A stretch of DNA of 64,000 bases from an uncultured Flavobacteriaceae bacterium (GCA_937136455.1 CAKZOO010000179.1:62001-126000); one strand, 5' to 3'. Positions 30,761 to 42,092 are shown, counted from the stretch's first letter. Program-made: numbers and translations. The notes: a model not told the origin generated them from the sequence alone.

Positions 30761-31825
30761 TTATGCTTTTTTTTCCAATTCGCGCATGACGTCCACTAAA
30801 ACCTGAACACTTTCAAGGCTAAGGGCGTTGTAGATAGAGGCTCTATAACCTCCAACTGAACGATGCCCATTTAATCCGTTGATACCCGCTTCTTTCCACA
30901 TGGAGTTAAATCGATCACCTAATTGCTCATCAGCCAAGGTAAAGGTCACGTTCATTTTTGATCTAAAGTCCCTGTCTGCATAGGGAACAAAAAGTGGGTT
31001 CTTGTCTAATTCACCGTATAGTAGGGCTGCTTTTTGATTGTTAATCTTTTCAATAGCTGCAATTCCTCCAAGATCTTTAAGCCAGTCTAAAGTCAACATC
31101 GAAGTGTAAACTGCAAAAACAGAAGGGGTGTTAAACATACTTTCTTTATCGATGTGGATTCGGTAATCTAACATAGCTGGAATCGCTCTAGACACCTTTC
31201 CTAAAAGATCTTCTTTTACGATTACAAGAGTCGTTCCCGCAGGCCCCATATTCTTTTGGGCTCCAGCATAGATGAGGTCAAATTTCTCAAAGTCCAAGAC
31301 TCTTGAAAAAATGTCAGAACTCATATCACATACTAATGGAACTGAAGTTTCAGGGAAACTTTGATATTGTGTACCGTAAATGGTATTGTTCGAAGTTAAA
31401 TGCAAATAATCTAAATCCGTTGGAATATCATAGGAGGTTGGAATGCTTTTGTATCCGTTTTCCTTAGAGCTAGCGAGAACTTGAACCTCCCCAAAGCTCT
31501 TAGCTTCTTTGATTGCTTTAGAACTCCAAGTACCTGTATCAACGTATCCAGCTTTGCGTTCGAGTAGGTTGTAGGCTACCATCAAAAATTCAAGACTGGC
31601 TCCTCCTTGTAGGAAAAGTGCTTTGTAGCCTTTGTTTTCTAATCCTAACAGAGACAAGGCTAAGTGATGTGCCTTATCCATGACCTCTACAAAATCTTTT
31701 GAACGATGTGAGATTTCAATTAATGAGAGGTTTAAGTCGTTAAAGTTTAGTACAGCATCAGAAGCTTTTTTAATTACTTCCTGGGGCAATACACAAGGTC
31801 CTGCACTAAAGTTGTGTTTTTTCAT
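30761..31825 (-). CDS. serC: Phosphoserine aminotransferase
   Basis: KHNFSAGPCVLPQEV, FLQGGASLEFLMVAYNLL, YAGAQKNMGPAGTTLVIV. Confidence 0.95.
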   Translation of the reverse strand: MKKHNFSAGPCVLPQEVIKKASDAVLNFNDLNLSLIEISHRSKDFVEVMDKAHHLALSLLGLENKGYKALFLQGGASLEFLMVAYNLLERKAGYVDTGTWSSKAIKEAKSFGEVQVLASSKENGYKSIPTSYDIPTDLDYLHLTSNNTIYGTQYQSFPETSVPLVCDMSSDIFSRVLDFEKFDLIYAGAQKNMGPAGTTLVIVKEDLLGKVSRAIPAMLDYRIHIDKESMFNTPSVFAVYTSMLTLDWLKDLGGIAAIEKINNQKAALLYGELDKNPLFVPYADRDFRSKMNVTFTLADEQLGDRFNSMWKEAGINGLNGHRSVGGYRASIYNALSLESVQVLVDVMRELEKKA

Positions 31826-31834
31826 AAGTTGTTG

Positions 31835-32869
31835 TTATAACGATAAAACAAAATTTAAAGTATCGATATCATCAGCGTAATCACTGAGACCAGGTTTTTG
31901 AGTCTGACCAAACGCAATCTCTGATTCTAAAAAATCTTTTGCAACGACGCATTGAATTTCTTCTTTTCTAGAATTTAATTCCTGGAGCAGTTGTTCTTTT
32001 GAGTCGTAAAACTCGTAAAAGAGACTTCCTATGGGTGAACTCAAAGAGTCATCCTCTTTAAGAATTAAAAATCCATTGTCTAGAATTTTAAATTCACTCA
32101 TCAAATATACGGCTTTATTATAGTCGTAATTATTGGAGTATTTTTCAAAATTAATTAAATCACTGTAAGGGAAAACGGCCTTAAACAACAGGTCGAAATC
32201 GTATCCTTTCGGAACGTAAATTTTGGATACAGAACGACATCCAAGTCCAAAATAACGAAAGATATCTTCTCCTAGAGCGTGTAATTCTTCAGGGTTTTCA
32301 CTGCCACTGAGCACTGCCACTGAATTTCTGTTTCTTCGAATGATATTTGGTTTTTTGGAGAAATAATGCTCAAAATAACGTGCCGTATTATCACTTCCCG
32401 TTGCGATCACCGCATCGTATTCTTTAACAAGTTCATCGGTGAATTCAATAGTGTCTTGATCGTCTGGATTAAATTCATTAAGCTTGTTAACCATAAAGGG
32501 TAAAAGATGAGCATCAGATGATGATAATTTTACCAGGGTATTGTGACCGGAAAGATAACATACCAATAGGTCGTGAAATCCTACTAGAGGAATATTTCCA
32601 GCGAGAATGAGTAAAATTTTCTTCGGTTGGTCAATAGAGAGATTATAGGTAGCTAGCCATTCAAAAAGTTGCTCTTCTGTAAGTAAATTTCCCCAGGATT
32701 CAAGACTGTGAGTCAATTCCTTAGCGGTAAACCAACTGTTAGAACTCTCTGCTTTTTTCATGACTTCATTCAGTGATGTATCCACTGTTTTTGAATCATT
32801 TGAATTAAATTGAGTCCTCAAATAACTTCCCAGTTTTAACACCGCTTGAATTCTTTTATTTTCCTTCAT
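31835..32869 (-). CDS. Acyl-CoA reductase (LuxC-like)
   Basis: ILAGNIPLVGFHDLLVCYLSGHNTLVKLSSSD, ATGSDNTARYFEHYFSKKPNIIRRNRNSVAVL, YFGLGCRSVSKIYVP. Confidence 0.82.
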   Translation of the reverse strand: MKENKRIQAVLKLGSYLRTQFNSNDSKTVDTSLNEVMKKAESSNSWFTAKELTHSLESWGNLLTEEQLFEWLATYNLSIDQPKKILLILAGNIPLVGFHDLLVCYLSGHNTLVKLSSSDAHLLPFMVNKLNEFNPDDQDTIEFTDELVKEYDAVIATGSDNTARYFEHYFSKKPNIIRRNRNSVAVLSGSENPEELHALGEDIFRYFGLGCRSVSKIYVPKGYDFDLLFKAVFPYSDLINFEKYSNNYDYNKAVYLMSEFKILDNGFLILKEDDSLSSPIGSLFYEFYDSKEQLLQELNSRKEEIQCVVAKDFLESEIAFGQTQKPGLSDYADDIDTLNFVLSL

Positions 32870-32937
32870 TATATTACTTGTGAAAGCGCAGTTTTGGTTT
32901 AACTTTGTCGCACAAAAGTAAGGAATAGAATTAGATT

Positions 32938-33291
32938 ATGGCTATAATAATTACAGATGAATGTATTAACTGCGGAGCTTGCGAGCCTGAATGTCCAAAT
33001 AATGCAATTTACGAGGCCTCAGAAGAGTGGTCCTACAGTGATGGAACAACACTAAAGGGATCGGTAGTCTTGCCTAATGGAACTGCAGTCAATGCAGATC
33101 AGGAGCAAGAACCTCTTAGCGATGAGTATTATTTCATCGTATCTGATAAGTGTACAGAGTGTATCGGTTTTCACGATGAGCCACAATGTGCAGCTGTATG
33201 TCCAGTAGACTGCTGCGTTCCGGATGAAGATCGTCAAGAATCTAAAGAAGAATTAACTGAAAAACAACAATTTATGCACAGAGATGCATAA
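32938..33291 (+). CDS. 4Fe-4S dicluster ferredoxin
   Basis: [18 protein letters not shown] and [22 protein letters not shown]. Confidence 0.92.
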   Translation: MAIIITDECINCGACEPECPNNAIYEASEEWSYSDGTTLKGSVVLPNGTAVNADQEQEPLSDEYYFIVSDKCTECIGFHDEPQCAAVCPVDCCVPDEDRQESKEELTEKQQFMHRDA

Positions 33292-33306
33292 GTAGCATAC
33301 AATTAT

Positions 33307-34401
33307 ATGAAAGCAGGTATTGTAGGATTACCAAACGTAGGAAAATCGACATTGTTCAATTGTTTGTCCAATGCAAAGGCGCAGAGTGCTAACTTTCCAT
33401 TTTGTACCATCGAACCCAATTTAGGAGTCGTTAATGTACCGGATCCCCGATTGAGCAAACTAGAAGAATTAGTAAATCCAGAGCGCGTATTGCCTGCTAC
33501 TGTTGAAATTGTAGATATTGCTGGTTTAGTTAAAGGAGCGAGTAAAGGTGAAGGTCTTGGGAACCAATTCTTGGGAAACATTAGAGAAACGGATGCTATA
33601 TTGCACGTTTTGCGTTGTTTTGAAGATGACAATATCGTCCATGTTGATGGAAGTGTCAATCCTATTCGCGATAAGGAAACTATCGATATTGAATTGCAGC
33701 TCAAAGACTTAGAAACTTTAGATAAGAAATTAGACAAGGTTAAAAGAGCTGCAAAAACAGGAAATAAAGAGGCTCAGAAAGAAGAAGCAGTTCTTTTAAA
33801 GATCAAAGCTGGTTTAGAGCAGGGAAAATCGGTTAGAGCTGTTGAGCTAACTGATGACGAACGCAGTGAATTTGTAAAACCACTTCAATTTATTACCGAT
33901 AAACCGGTAATGTATGTTTGTAATGTCGATGAGTCATCAGCTGTGAACGGAAATGACTACGTAGAAAAGGTAAAAGCTGCAGTTGCTGATGAAGCTGCAG
34001 AAGTCATCTTCTTAGCTGTTGGAACAGAGGCCGATATCAATGAATTGGATTCTTTTGAAGAACGTCAAATGTTCTTAGAAGATCTTGGTCTTTCGGAGCC
34101 TGGTTCAGCAAAATTGATTCGAGGAGCGTATAAATTACTCAATCTAGAAACCTATTTTACTGCCGGAGTAAAAGAAGTAAGAGCTTGGACCATACCTGTA
34201 GGAGCAACTGCTCCACAAGCAGCTGGGGTGATTCATACCGATTTTGAAAAAGGCTTTATTAGAGCTGAGGTTATCGCTTATGATGATTTTGTTAATTTTG
34301 GGTCTGAAGCTAAGGTAAAAGAGGCTGGAAAAATGAGAGTCGAGGGTAAAGAATACATCGTAAAAGATGGTGACGTGATGCATTTCAGATTTAATGTTTA
34401 A
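33307..34401 (+). CDS. ychF: Redox-regulated ATPase YchF
   Basis: [41 protein letters not shown]-terminal TGS-like domain. Confidence 0.96.
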   Translation: MKAGIVGLPNVGKSTLFNCLSNAKAQSANFPFCTIEPNLGVVNVPDPRLSKLEELVNPERVLPATVEIVDIAGLVKGASKGEGLGNQFLGNIRETDAILHVLRCFEDDNIVHVDGSVNPIRDKETIDIELQLKDLETLDKKLDKVKRAAKTGNKEAQKEEAVLLKIKAGLEQGKSVRAVELTDDERSEFVKPLQFITDKPVMYVCNVDESSAVNGNDYVEKVKAAVADEAAEVIFLAVGTEADINELDSFEERQMFLEDLGLSEPGSAKLIRGAYKLLNLETYFTAGVKEVRAWTIPVGATAPQAAGVIHTDFEKGFIRAEVIAYDDFVNFGSEAKVKEAGKMRVEGKEYIVKDGDVMHFRFNV

Positions 34402-34426
34402 GCTATAGTGCTCACCTACAGAATAC

Positions 34427-34453
34427 AAGCCAGCTTTATAGCTGGCTTTTTCT
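34427..34453 (+). terminator. Rho-independent terminator after ychF
   Basis: AAGCCAGCT-ttat-AGCTGGCTTTTTC. Confidence 0.85.
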
Positions 34454-34562
34454 TTAATTAAAGGCTTTGCATGTATTGGATAACTTGTTAATTACTTTAA
34501 TAGACAGCTGTTTTTTCTTATAGGTAGACTTGTTATATTAGTGCCTCTTAGGATTTACTATT

Positions 34563-36434
34563 ATGTCTACAAACACGAGCTATACTGAAGATAATATTCG
34601 ATCACTCGATTGGAAGGAGCACATTCGTATGCGTCCCGGTATGTATATCGGAAAACTCGGTGATGGAACTTCAGCAGATGATGGAATTTACATTCTTTTA
34701 AAAGAGGTGATTGACAACTGTATCGATGAATTTGTTATGGGTGCAGGAAAGACTATTGAGATTGGAGTCAAAGATACTCAAGTAACTGTTAGGGACTACG
34801 GTCGAGGGATTCCTCTTGGTAAAGTTGTCGATGTAGTGTCTAAGATGAACACCGGTGGAAAGTACGATTCAAGGGCTTTTAAAAAGTCAGTGGGGTTAAA
34901 CGGTGTGGGTACTAAGGCGGTCAATGCCTTATCGGAATATTTTTTAGTGGAATCCTCTCGTGACAATCTCCTAAAGTCTGCAACCTTTGAAAAGGGAAAT
35001 TTAGTTTCAGAACAAGGCCCTGAAGAGAGTTCAAGAAGAAAGGGGACCAAAGTAACCTTTGTTCCAGATCCTACCATATTTAAAAATTACAAATTTCGTT
35101 CTGAGTACATCGTAAAGATGATCAAGAACTATGTTTATCTCAATCCAGGATTGACTATTGTTTTTAACGGTGAAAAATACCTATCAGAGAACGGACTAAA
35201 AGATTTAATTGAAGACAACAATCAGGTTGAGGACATGCTCTATCCGATTATTCACTTAAAAGGAGAGGATATTGAAATCGCCATTACCCACTCCAAAACA
35301 CAGTATAGTGAAGAATACCATTCTTTTGTGAACGGACAGCACACAACTCAAGGAGGAACACATCAAGCTGCCTTTAGAGAAGCGATTGCCAAAACCGTTA
35401 AAGAGTTTTACGGAAAGAACTACGATTCTGCAGATATTCGAAAATCCATCATATCAGCTATATCGATCAAGGTGATGGAGCCTGTTTTTGAATCGCAAAC
35501 CAAGACAAAGCTCGGTTCTACTGATATGGGAGGTGGAATGCCCACAGTTCGTACGTATATCAATGACTTCCTCAAAACGGAACTCGATAATTATTTACAC
35601 AAGAATCCTGAAACCGCAGAACTCTTACAGCGCAAGATTCTTCAAGCAGAGCGCGAGCGCAAAGAATTGTCTGGAATTCGAAAACTCGCAAGAGATCGCG
35701 CTAAAAAGGCAAGTCTTCACAATAAAAAACTAAGAGATTGCAGAGTACATCTTACCGATGTAAAAAATGATAATTCCAATAAGAGTACCCTCTTTATCAC
35801 AGAGGGAGATTCAGCTTCTGGATCGATTACCAAATCGAGGAACGTCAATACGCAAGCAGTTTTTAGTCTTAGGGGTAAGCCACTCAATTCCTATGGAATG
35901 TCTAAGAAAATAGTCTATGAAAATGAAGAGTTTAACTTACTTCAAGCTGCCTTAGACATCGAAGATTCTATGGAAAATCTTCGCTACAACAAGATTGTGA
36001 TTGCTACCGATGCTGATGTCGATGGGATGCATATTCGATTGCTCTTAATTACCTTCTTTTTACAATTTTTTCCAGAGCTCATCAAGGAAAATCACCTCTA
36101 TATATTACAAACACCTCTTTTTAGAGTTCGAAATAAAAAAGAAACGATCTACTGTTATTCTGATGAAGAGCGCCGCAATGCGATTTCAAAATTGGGAAAT
36201 AAACCTGAAATCACACGATTCAAAGGATTGGGTGAAATTTCACCAGATGAATTCAAACATTTTATAGGTGAAGAAATTAGATTGGAACCCGTGATGTTAG
36301 ACAAATCGATGACAATTGAACAACTCTTAGAGTTTTATATGGGTAAAAACACTCCTGATCGTCAAAAGTTCATCATTGAGAACCTCAAAGTAGAACTCGA
36401 TATTGAAGAGGAGATTGTTTCAAAAACAGCATAA
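34563..36434 (+). CDS. parE: DNA topoisomerase IV subunit B (type IIA topoisomerase B subunit)
   Basis: [42 protein letters not shown]. Confidence 0.93.
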   Translation: MSTNTSYTEDNIRSLDWKEHIRMRPGMYIGKLGDGTSADDGIYILLKEVIDNCIDEFVMGAGKTIEIGVKDTQVTVRDYGRGIPLGKVVDVVSKMNTGGKYDSRAFKKSVGLNGVGTKAVNALSEYFLVESSRDNLLKSATFEKGNLVSEQGPEESSRRKGTKVTFVPDPTIFKNYKFRSEYIVKMIKNYVYLNPGLTIVFNGEKYLSENGLKDLIEDNNQVEDMLYPIIHLKGEDIEIAITHSKTQYSEEYHSFVNGQHTTQGGTHQAAFREAIAKTVKEFYGKNYDSADIRKSIISAISIKVMEPVFESQTKTKLGSTDMGGGMPTVRTYINDFLKTELDNYLHKNPETAELLQRKILQAERERKELSGIRKLARDRAKKASLHNKKLRDCRVHLTDVKNDNSNKSTLFITEGDSASGSITKSRNVNTQAVFSLRGKPLNSYGMSKKIVYENEEFNLLQAALDIEDSMENLRYNKIVIATDADVDGMHIRLLLITFFLQFFPELIKENHLYILQTPLFRVRNKKETIYCYSDEERRNAISKLGNKPEITRFKGLGEISPDEFKHFIGEEIRLEPVMLDKSMTIEQLLEFYMGKNTPDRQKFIIENLKVELDIEEEIVSKTA

Positions 36435-36440
36435 TCACTT

Positions 36441-39083
36441 ATGGATAACGAAAATCAAATAGATCAACAGCTTCCAGAGGATCATTCCAATGAGACTGAT
36501 AGCTTGGTAAAGGTTACCGGCATGTACAAGGAGTGGTTTTTAGATTACGCTTCTTATGTAATTCTAGAACGAGCTGTTCCTGCTATTGAAGATGGATTAA
36601 AACCTGTACAACGACGTATCATGCACTCCTTGAAGGAGTTGGATGACGGTCGCTACAACAAGGTTGCTAATGTGGTTGGTCATACCATGCAATACCATCC
36701 ACATGGAGACGCCTCCATTGCGGATGCTATGGTGCAGATTGGACAGAAGGATTTATTGATCGATACTCAGGGAAACTGGGGAAATATTCTGACAGGGGAT
36801 GGAGCAGCTGCTTCGCGTTATATCGAAGCAAGACTCTCTAAATTTGCATTAGAAGTAGTGTATAGCCCTAAGATTACTTCCTGGCAACTCTCATACGATG
36901 GTAGAAAGAAAGAACCTATCAATCTTCCGATTAAATTTCCGTTATTGCTCGCTCAAGGAGCAGAAGGGATTGCGGTAGGATTGTCTACTAAAATATTGCC
37001 TCACAACTTTATAGAGCTCATCGATGCCTCTATCAAGCACCTGCAAGGCAAGCGTTTTAATTTAATTCCCGATTTTCCAACAGCTGGAATCATCGATACG
37101 AGTCAATACAACGACGGTCTTAGAGGAGGGAAGATTCGCGTGAGAGCGCGTATCGGACAGTTAGACAAGAAAACACTTGTGATCACTGAGATTCCCTATG
37201 GAACCAATACTTCAACGCTGATCGATTCGATTCTTAAGGCCAATGAAAAAGGGAAAATTAAGATTAAGAAAATAGAGGACAACACTGCCGAGAATGTTGA
37301 GATCTTAATTCATTTGCCACCTGGAATTTCACCAGATAAAACCATTGATGCACTCTATGCTTTTACGAGTTGTGAAAATTCAATTTCTCCGTTGTCCTGT
37401 ATTATTGAAGACAACAAGCCTATTTTTATTGGAGTATCTGAAATATTAAAGCGATCAACAGATCTCACGGTTCGTTTATTGCGCTTGGAATTAGAGATTA
37501 AACTCTCGGAACTGGAAGAGCAATGGCATTTTTCATCTTTAGAGCGCATCTTTATCGAAAAGAGAATCTATCGCGATATTGAAGAAGAAGAAACTTGGGA
37601 AGGTGTGATTGCTGCGATTGACAAAGGTTTAGTACCTCATATCACTCATTTAAAAAGAGCAGTTACTGAAGAAGATATTACCCGATTAACTGAAATTCGA
37701 ATTAAGAGAATTTCAAAATTTGATTTGGACAAGGCTCAACAGTACATCGATAGTATTGAAGAGAAAATTGCAGAAGTAAAGCATCATTTAGATCACATCA
37801 TCGATTTTAGTATTGATTATTTTAAACACCTCAAAGAAACCTACGGCAAGGGTAAGGAACGCAAATCTGAAATACGCGTATTTGATGATATTGAAGCGAC
37901 CAAGGTGGTTATTCGAAACACTAAGCTCTATGTGAATCGAGAAGAAGGCTTTGTGGGAACTTCGCTTCGCAAAGACGAATACGTTACCGATTGCAGTGAC
38001 ATTGATGATATTATTGTCTTTACAGGGGACGGAAAGATGATGGTGACCAAGGTTGATTCCAAAACCTTTATTGGCAAGGGAATTATTCACGTTGCGGTCT
38101 TTAAGAAGAAAGACAAGCGTACGACTTATAATTTAATTTACAGAGATGGTAAAAATGGTCCGAGTTATGTTAAAAGATTCAATGTAACTTCGGTTACTAG
38201 GGACCGTGAATACGATCTGACCAACGGAGCTAGCAATTCAGATGTATACTATTTTAGTGCAAATCCCAATGGTGAGGCTGAGGTTGTGACCATTTTATTG
38301 AGACAAGTGGGTAGTATTAAAAAGCTCAAATGGGATTTGGACTTTTCCGATGTACTGATCAAAGGTAGGGCTTCAAAGGGTAATATTGTCACCAAGTATT
38401 CCATTAAGAGAATAGAGCTCAAGGAAAAAGGAGTTTCGACTCTTAAGCCACGAAAAATATGGTTTGACGATGTGGTTCAGCGCTTAAATGTCGATGGTAG
38501 AGGAAGTCTACTCGGGGCCTTTAAAGGAGATGATCTACTTCTGGTAATTACTTCTAAAGGTGTCGTAAAAACCATGACTCCTGATATGAATCTTCACTTT
38601 GATGAGGATATGATTGTATTAGAAAAATGGAACCCTCATAAGCCGATTTCAGCAGTGTATTACGACGGAGAAAAAGAGGTGTATTTTATGAAGCGATTCC
38701 TTGTGGAGCAAGCTAAAAAAGAAGATTTGTTTATCAGTGAACACCCAGAATCCTTTTTAGAGCTTGTGTCAACTGATTGGAGACCACAGATGGAAATTGA
38801 GTACCGAAAACCAAAAGGAAAAGACGCTAAACCCAATGAAATAATCAATATTGAAGAGTTTATCGCCGTAAAAGGTCTCAAAGCTCAAGGAAATATTCTC
38901 ACCAAAGAAAACATCAAAGGAACTAATTTGTTAGAATCGCTTCCTTATGAAGAAGAAGAGGAAAAAGTTCCTGAAGAGATTGAAGTGGTATCAGAAGAGG
39001 AGGTCATCAATGACGAATTTAATGAAGATGAAGGTTTACCGACTACTTCTAGTAATAATCCAGATCAGCCAACCTTGTTTTAA
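36441..39083 (+). CDS. parC: DNA topoisomerase IV subunit A (GyrA/ParC family)
   Basis: YASYVILERAVPAIEDGLKPVQRRIMHSL, YHPHGDASIADAMV, GDGAAASRYIEARLS; acidic C-terminus. Confidence 0.93.
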   Translation: MDNENQIDQQLPEDHSNETDSLVKVTGMYKEWFLDYASYVILERAVPAIEDGLKPVQRRIMHSLKELDDGRYNKVANVVGHTMQYHPHGDASIADAMVQIGQKDLLIDTQGNWGNILTGDGAAASRYIEARLSKFALEVVYSPKITSWQLSYDGRKKEPINLPIKFPLLLAQGAEGIAVGLSTKILPHNFIELIDASIKHLQGKRFNLIPDFPTAGIIDTSQYNDGLRGGKIRVRARIGQLDKKTLVITEIPYGTNTSTLIDSILKANEKGKIKIKKIEDNTAENVEILIHLPPGISPDKTIDALYAFTSCENSISPLSCIIEDNKPIFIGVSEILKRSTDLTVRLLRLELEIKLSELEEQWHFSSLERIFIEKRIYRDIEEEETWEGVIAAIDKGLVPHITHLKRAVTEEDITRLTEIRIKRISKFDLDKAQQYIDSIEEKIAEVKHHLDHIIDFSIDYFKHLKETYGKGKERKSEIRVFDDIEATKVVIRNTKLYVNREEGFVGTSLRKDEYVTDCSDIDDIIVFTGDGKMMVTKVDSKTFIGKGIIHVAVFKKKDKRTTYNLIYRDGKNGPSYVKRFNVTSVTRDREYDLTNGASNSDVYYFSANPNGEAEVVTILLRQVGSIKKLKWDLDFSDVLIKGRASKGNIVTKYSIKRIELKEKGVSTLKPRKIWFDDVVQRLNVDGRGSLLGAFKGDDLLLVITSKGVVKTMTPDMNLHFDEDMIVLEKWNPHKPISAVYYDGEKEVYFMKRFLVEQAKKEDLFISEHPESFLELVSTDWRPQMEIEYRKPKGKDAKPNEIINIEEFIAVKGLKAQGNILTKENIKGTNLLESLPYEEEEEKVPEEIEVVSEEEVINDEFNEDEGLPTTSSNNPDQPTLF

Positions 39084-39458
39084 ATGAAAAAACTGTTATA
39101 CCTAGTCGCATTTGCTTTTGTATTTTTCTGGGGATGTCATCCACCAGAACGCAACTGTGTTGATTTTCACGATGGCTCCTTTACATTTAGTGAGATGATC
39201 GATGGTGAAATGCACACAACCACCTTTACTAGAAATGGAGACTTAGAAATTTCTGAGTACAGAGGACATATAGACTCTGCTTCTGTTCGCTGGGTTAATG
39301 ACTGTGAATACGTTCTCAAGAATTTAAATCCCAAGAACAAACAAGAAGAGAAACCACTTCATATGAAGATTTTAAAAACAGAAGGAAATACTTATACTTT
39401 TGAATACTCGGTTATGGGATCTTCTGATAAAAGAAGAGGTACCGTTGTAAAGAACTAA
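39084..39458 (+). CDS. Small putative lipoprotein
   Basis: MKKLLYLVAFAFVFFWGCHPP lipobox-like N-terminus; follows parC stop directly. Confidence 0.7.
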   Translation: MKKLLYLVAFAFVFFWGCHPPERNCVDFHDGSFTFSEMIDGEMHTTTFTRNGDLEISEYRGHIDSASVRWVNDCEYVLKNLNPKNKQEEKPLHMKILKTEGNTYTFEYSVMGSSDKRRGTVVKN

Positions 39459-39470
39459 AAACTAACGATT

Positions 39471-40259
39471 GTGTTTGAAATTTTTGCTTCAGCAGATGCT
39501 TGGATAGCCCTGTTAACACTGACATTCCTTGAAATTGTACTAGGGATTGACAATATTGTATTTATCTCTATTGCCGCTCAAAAATTAGAAGAAAAAGACA
39601 AGAAAAAAGCCACTAATCTCGGATTGTTATTGGCGATGTTATTTCGCATTCTGTTGCTTTTTGGAATTAATCTCCTCACTTCGTTAAACGAATCTTTTTT
39701 CAAATTTGACACTGCTTGGATCAAGGGTGGTGTTTCTGGTCAAGCAGTCATCCTCTTTCTAGGAGGATTGTTTTTGCTTTATAAGAGCACCAAGGAAATT
39801 CACGAAAAGATAGAAGATAAAGAGCACGATATCACACAAGTAAAGAAAAACCAATCTAAAACCTTGTGGTCAGCCATTATGGAAATCACTGTTATCAATA
39901 TTGTATTTTCTTTTGATTCGATTTTAACGGCAATTGGGATGACTAATGGAATCTCTCCCAATCCCAATGATGCATTGATTCTAATGGTAGTGGCAGTGGT
40001 GATCTCTGTACTGATTATGATGCTTTTTACTTATAAAGTCAGTGAGTTTGTCAACAAACACCCTTCTATACAAGTACTTGGACTTTCCTTTTTGATTCTC
40101 ATTGGGTTTATGTTGATTGTTGAATCAGCGCATCTATCGCACTTGGTTGTCTTCAACAATCCTATAGGGTCGATACCTAAGGGCTATTTGTACTTCGCTA
40201 TTGCATTTTCTCTAATGGTAGAGTTCATCAACATGAACGTGAGAAAGAAAAGCGCTTAG
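39471..40259 (+). CDS. TerC family integral membrane protein (GTG start)
   Basis: LTFLEIVLGIDNIVFISIAAQKL, INIVFSFDSILTAIGM. Confidence 0.92.
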   Translation: MFEIFASADAWIALLTLTFLEIVLGIDNIVFISIAAQKLEEKDKKKATNLGLLLAMLFRILLLFGINLLTSLNESFFKFDTAWIKGGVSGQAVILFLGGLFLLYKSTKEIHEKIEDKEHDITQVKKNQSKTLWSAIMEITVINIVFSFDSILTAIGMTNGISPNPNDALILMVVAVVISVLIMMLFTYKVSEFVNKHPSIQVLGLSFLILIGFMLIVESAHLSHLVVFNNPIGSIPKGYLYFAIAFSLMVEFINMNVRKKSA

Positions 40260-40630
40260 GAGGGCTTATATTCTTTAAATACTCCATTTTTATAGAATAC
40301 AACGATCTTTTCGACATCTGAACTGTGATTTAGATGGGTCGATTGTGTTTCTATTTGAGTGTTTTTATCATAAACCAAATTAGAGTCCTTATTAAAGCTA
40401 GAATTCTTTGAATCGGCTTCTTTCCCAAAAAGCAACCAATTGATATCGATATCGGGGTAGGAGTGAACAATCTTCATTACAAAGTCCAAACTGGGTTTGT
40501 TTCTTCCAGAGAGTAAATGTGAAATACTCGATCTAGGAACTGATATCGTATCAGCAAAAGATGAGGAGCTCAACTGCTTTTGCTCGAGTACTATTTTGAG
40601 TCGATTGATGAATTCTTCTTGCTGTAACAT
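40256..40630 (-). CDS. XRE-family helix-turn-helix transcriptional regulator
   Basis: FINRLKIVLEQKQLSSSSFADTISVPRSSISHLLSGRNKPSLDFVMKIVHSYPDIDINWLLFG; start MLQQEEF at 40630 preferred over 40705. Confidence 0.85.
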   Translation of the reverse strand: MLQQEEFINRLKIVLEQKQLSSSSFADTISVPRSSISHLLSGRNKPSLDFVMKIVHSYPDIDINWLLFGKEADSKNSSFNKDSNLVYDKNTQIETQSTHLNHSSDVEKIVVFYKNGVFKEYKPS

Positions 40631-40780
40631 TGTTAAACAAATATAGCTATTATATATTAATTGGCAAGAGTTTGTACTGTTGTAATTCACAAATATTTTT
40701 AACACTAAAACTTTAAATAAATTAATTTAAATAACTGACATATAGTTATATGGGAATATTTATTAATACATTGTTTAATA

Positions 40781-40839
40781 TTGTAAAATATGTGTTTACA
40801 ATTGTAACACATTTGTAAACTAATAGTGTTAACTTGTAA
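40781..40839. repeat. Four TTGTAA direct repeats with helical spacing plus a palindromic core (candidate operator)
   Basis: TTGTAA at 40781, 40802, 40813, 40834 (spacings 21, 11, 21); TGTGTTtACAATTGTAACACA at 40791-40811. Confidence 0.6.
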
Positions 40840-40900
40840 ATAGTCCTAGGTTTTATCAGTGGTATAAAAGCTGTACATTTGTCAGAAATTTAAGAGTGTT

Positions 40901-42007
40901 ATGAGGATTAAAGAATTTGATTATTCCAATTTTAAAGTAGCTAGTATCAAGGGTCGTTATCTAAATTATCAGACTACAATAGATACGGTATCAACATTGG
41001 TCGATAGTTCTTCTGTTCGAATTATTGGACAATCAGTTCGCTCTTTAGATATTCCTCTAATCACTCTTGGAACTGGTTCAAAACGCATTTTAATGTGGTC
41101 TCAGATGCACGGGAACGAGTCTACAACGACTAAGGCGGTATTGGATCTGCTTTCCTTCTTTAAGTCTAATTCTCCTGCTGCTACTGCTATTTTAGAAGCA
41201 GCTACACTCTATATAATCCCTGTTTTAAACCCAGATGGGGCAAATGATTATACGCGTTTTAACGCAAATGAGGTGGATTTAAATAGAGATGCACAAGATC
41301 GAACCCAACCGGAATCTAAAGCGCTTAGAGCGGTATTTGAAGAGGTGAAACCTCACTATTGCTTTAATCTTCACGATCAACGAACGCTTTTTAACGTAGG
41401 AGAGACTAATAAGGTGGCTACTGTATCCTTTTTATCACCTGCAGCGGATCAGCAGCGCTCTATTACCGATTCTAGAGTGCGAGGCATGAAGCTTATTGCA
41501 GATATGAACGATGTCCTTCAGCAATACATTCCTGGTGGTGTTGGACGTTATGACGATGGATTTAATATCAATTGCGTAGGGGATAGCTTTCAATTTGAAC
41601 AAGTACCGACTATTCTGTTTGAATCAGGTCATTATCCCAATGATTACGATCGCGATCAGACAAGAGCACTGATTGCAGTAGCAATTTACACTGCTATTAA
41701 TAGCATTATCTATGAATTATATGAATTCAATGAGGTTGAAGCCTATCACAAGATTCCTGAAAACAATCAATTGTTTTACGATATACTCATTGAGAATCCA
41801 CAGATTCTCGATTCTAAATACACAGAAGAACAGGTTTTAGCGATCAACTATCAAGAAGTATTAGTCAATCAAAAGATTGAATTTGTGCCTAAAGCATTTG
41901 AAATCAAGCCAAAAGGAGCTTTTTACGGGCATAAAATACTCGATATGCGTTTGGATTTAGATCGAGATGAGCTTAATAAACGCCAATATTTGACAAATCA
42001 AGATTGA
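40901..42007 (+). CDS. M14-type zinc carboxypeptidase
   Basis: SQMHGNESTTTKAVLDLL, NPDGANDYTRFNANEVDLNRDAQDRTQPE, FNLHDQ, FESGHYPND. Confidence 0.88.
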   Translation: MRIKEFDYSNFKVASIKGRYLNYQTTIDTVSTLVDSSSVRIIGQSVRSLDIPLITLGTGSKRILMWSQMHGNESTTTKAVLDLLSFFKSNSPAATAILEAATLYIIPVLNPDGANDYTRFNANEVDLNRDAQDRTQPESKALRAVFEEVKPHYCFNLHDQRTLFNVGETNKVATVSFLSPAADQQRSITDSRVRGMKLIADMNDVLQQYIPGGVGRYDDGFNINCVGDSFQFEQVPTILFESGHYPNDYDRDQTRALIAVAIYTAINSIIYELYEFNEVEAYHKIPENNQLFYDILIENPQILDSKYTEEQVLAINYQEVLVNQKIEFVPKAFEIKPKGAFYGHKILDMRLDLDRDELNKRQYLTNQD

Positions 42008-42092
42008 TTTGTTGCATTATCTTCAAAAAAATAAGCTATTTATTGAATTATATTAAATTATTGATTATTTTTGCATTATCAAAATTCAATTT

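Noticed and set aside
33303-33737. 144-aa minus-strand ORF
   Set aside because: Fully antisense to ychF, whose protein is unmistakable; low-complexity Ser/Thr-rich shadow translation.
37788-38090. 100-aa minus-strand ORF
   Set aside because: Antisense to parC; no independent start or regulatory context.
40631-40705. N-terminal extension of the XRE regulator
   Set aside because: Residues upstream of MLQQEEF are not HTH-like and lie in the AT-rich promoter region; start 40630 is more plausible.
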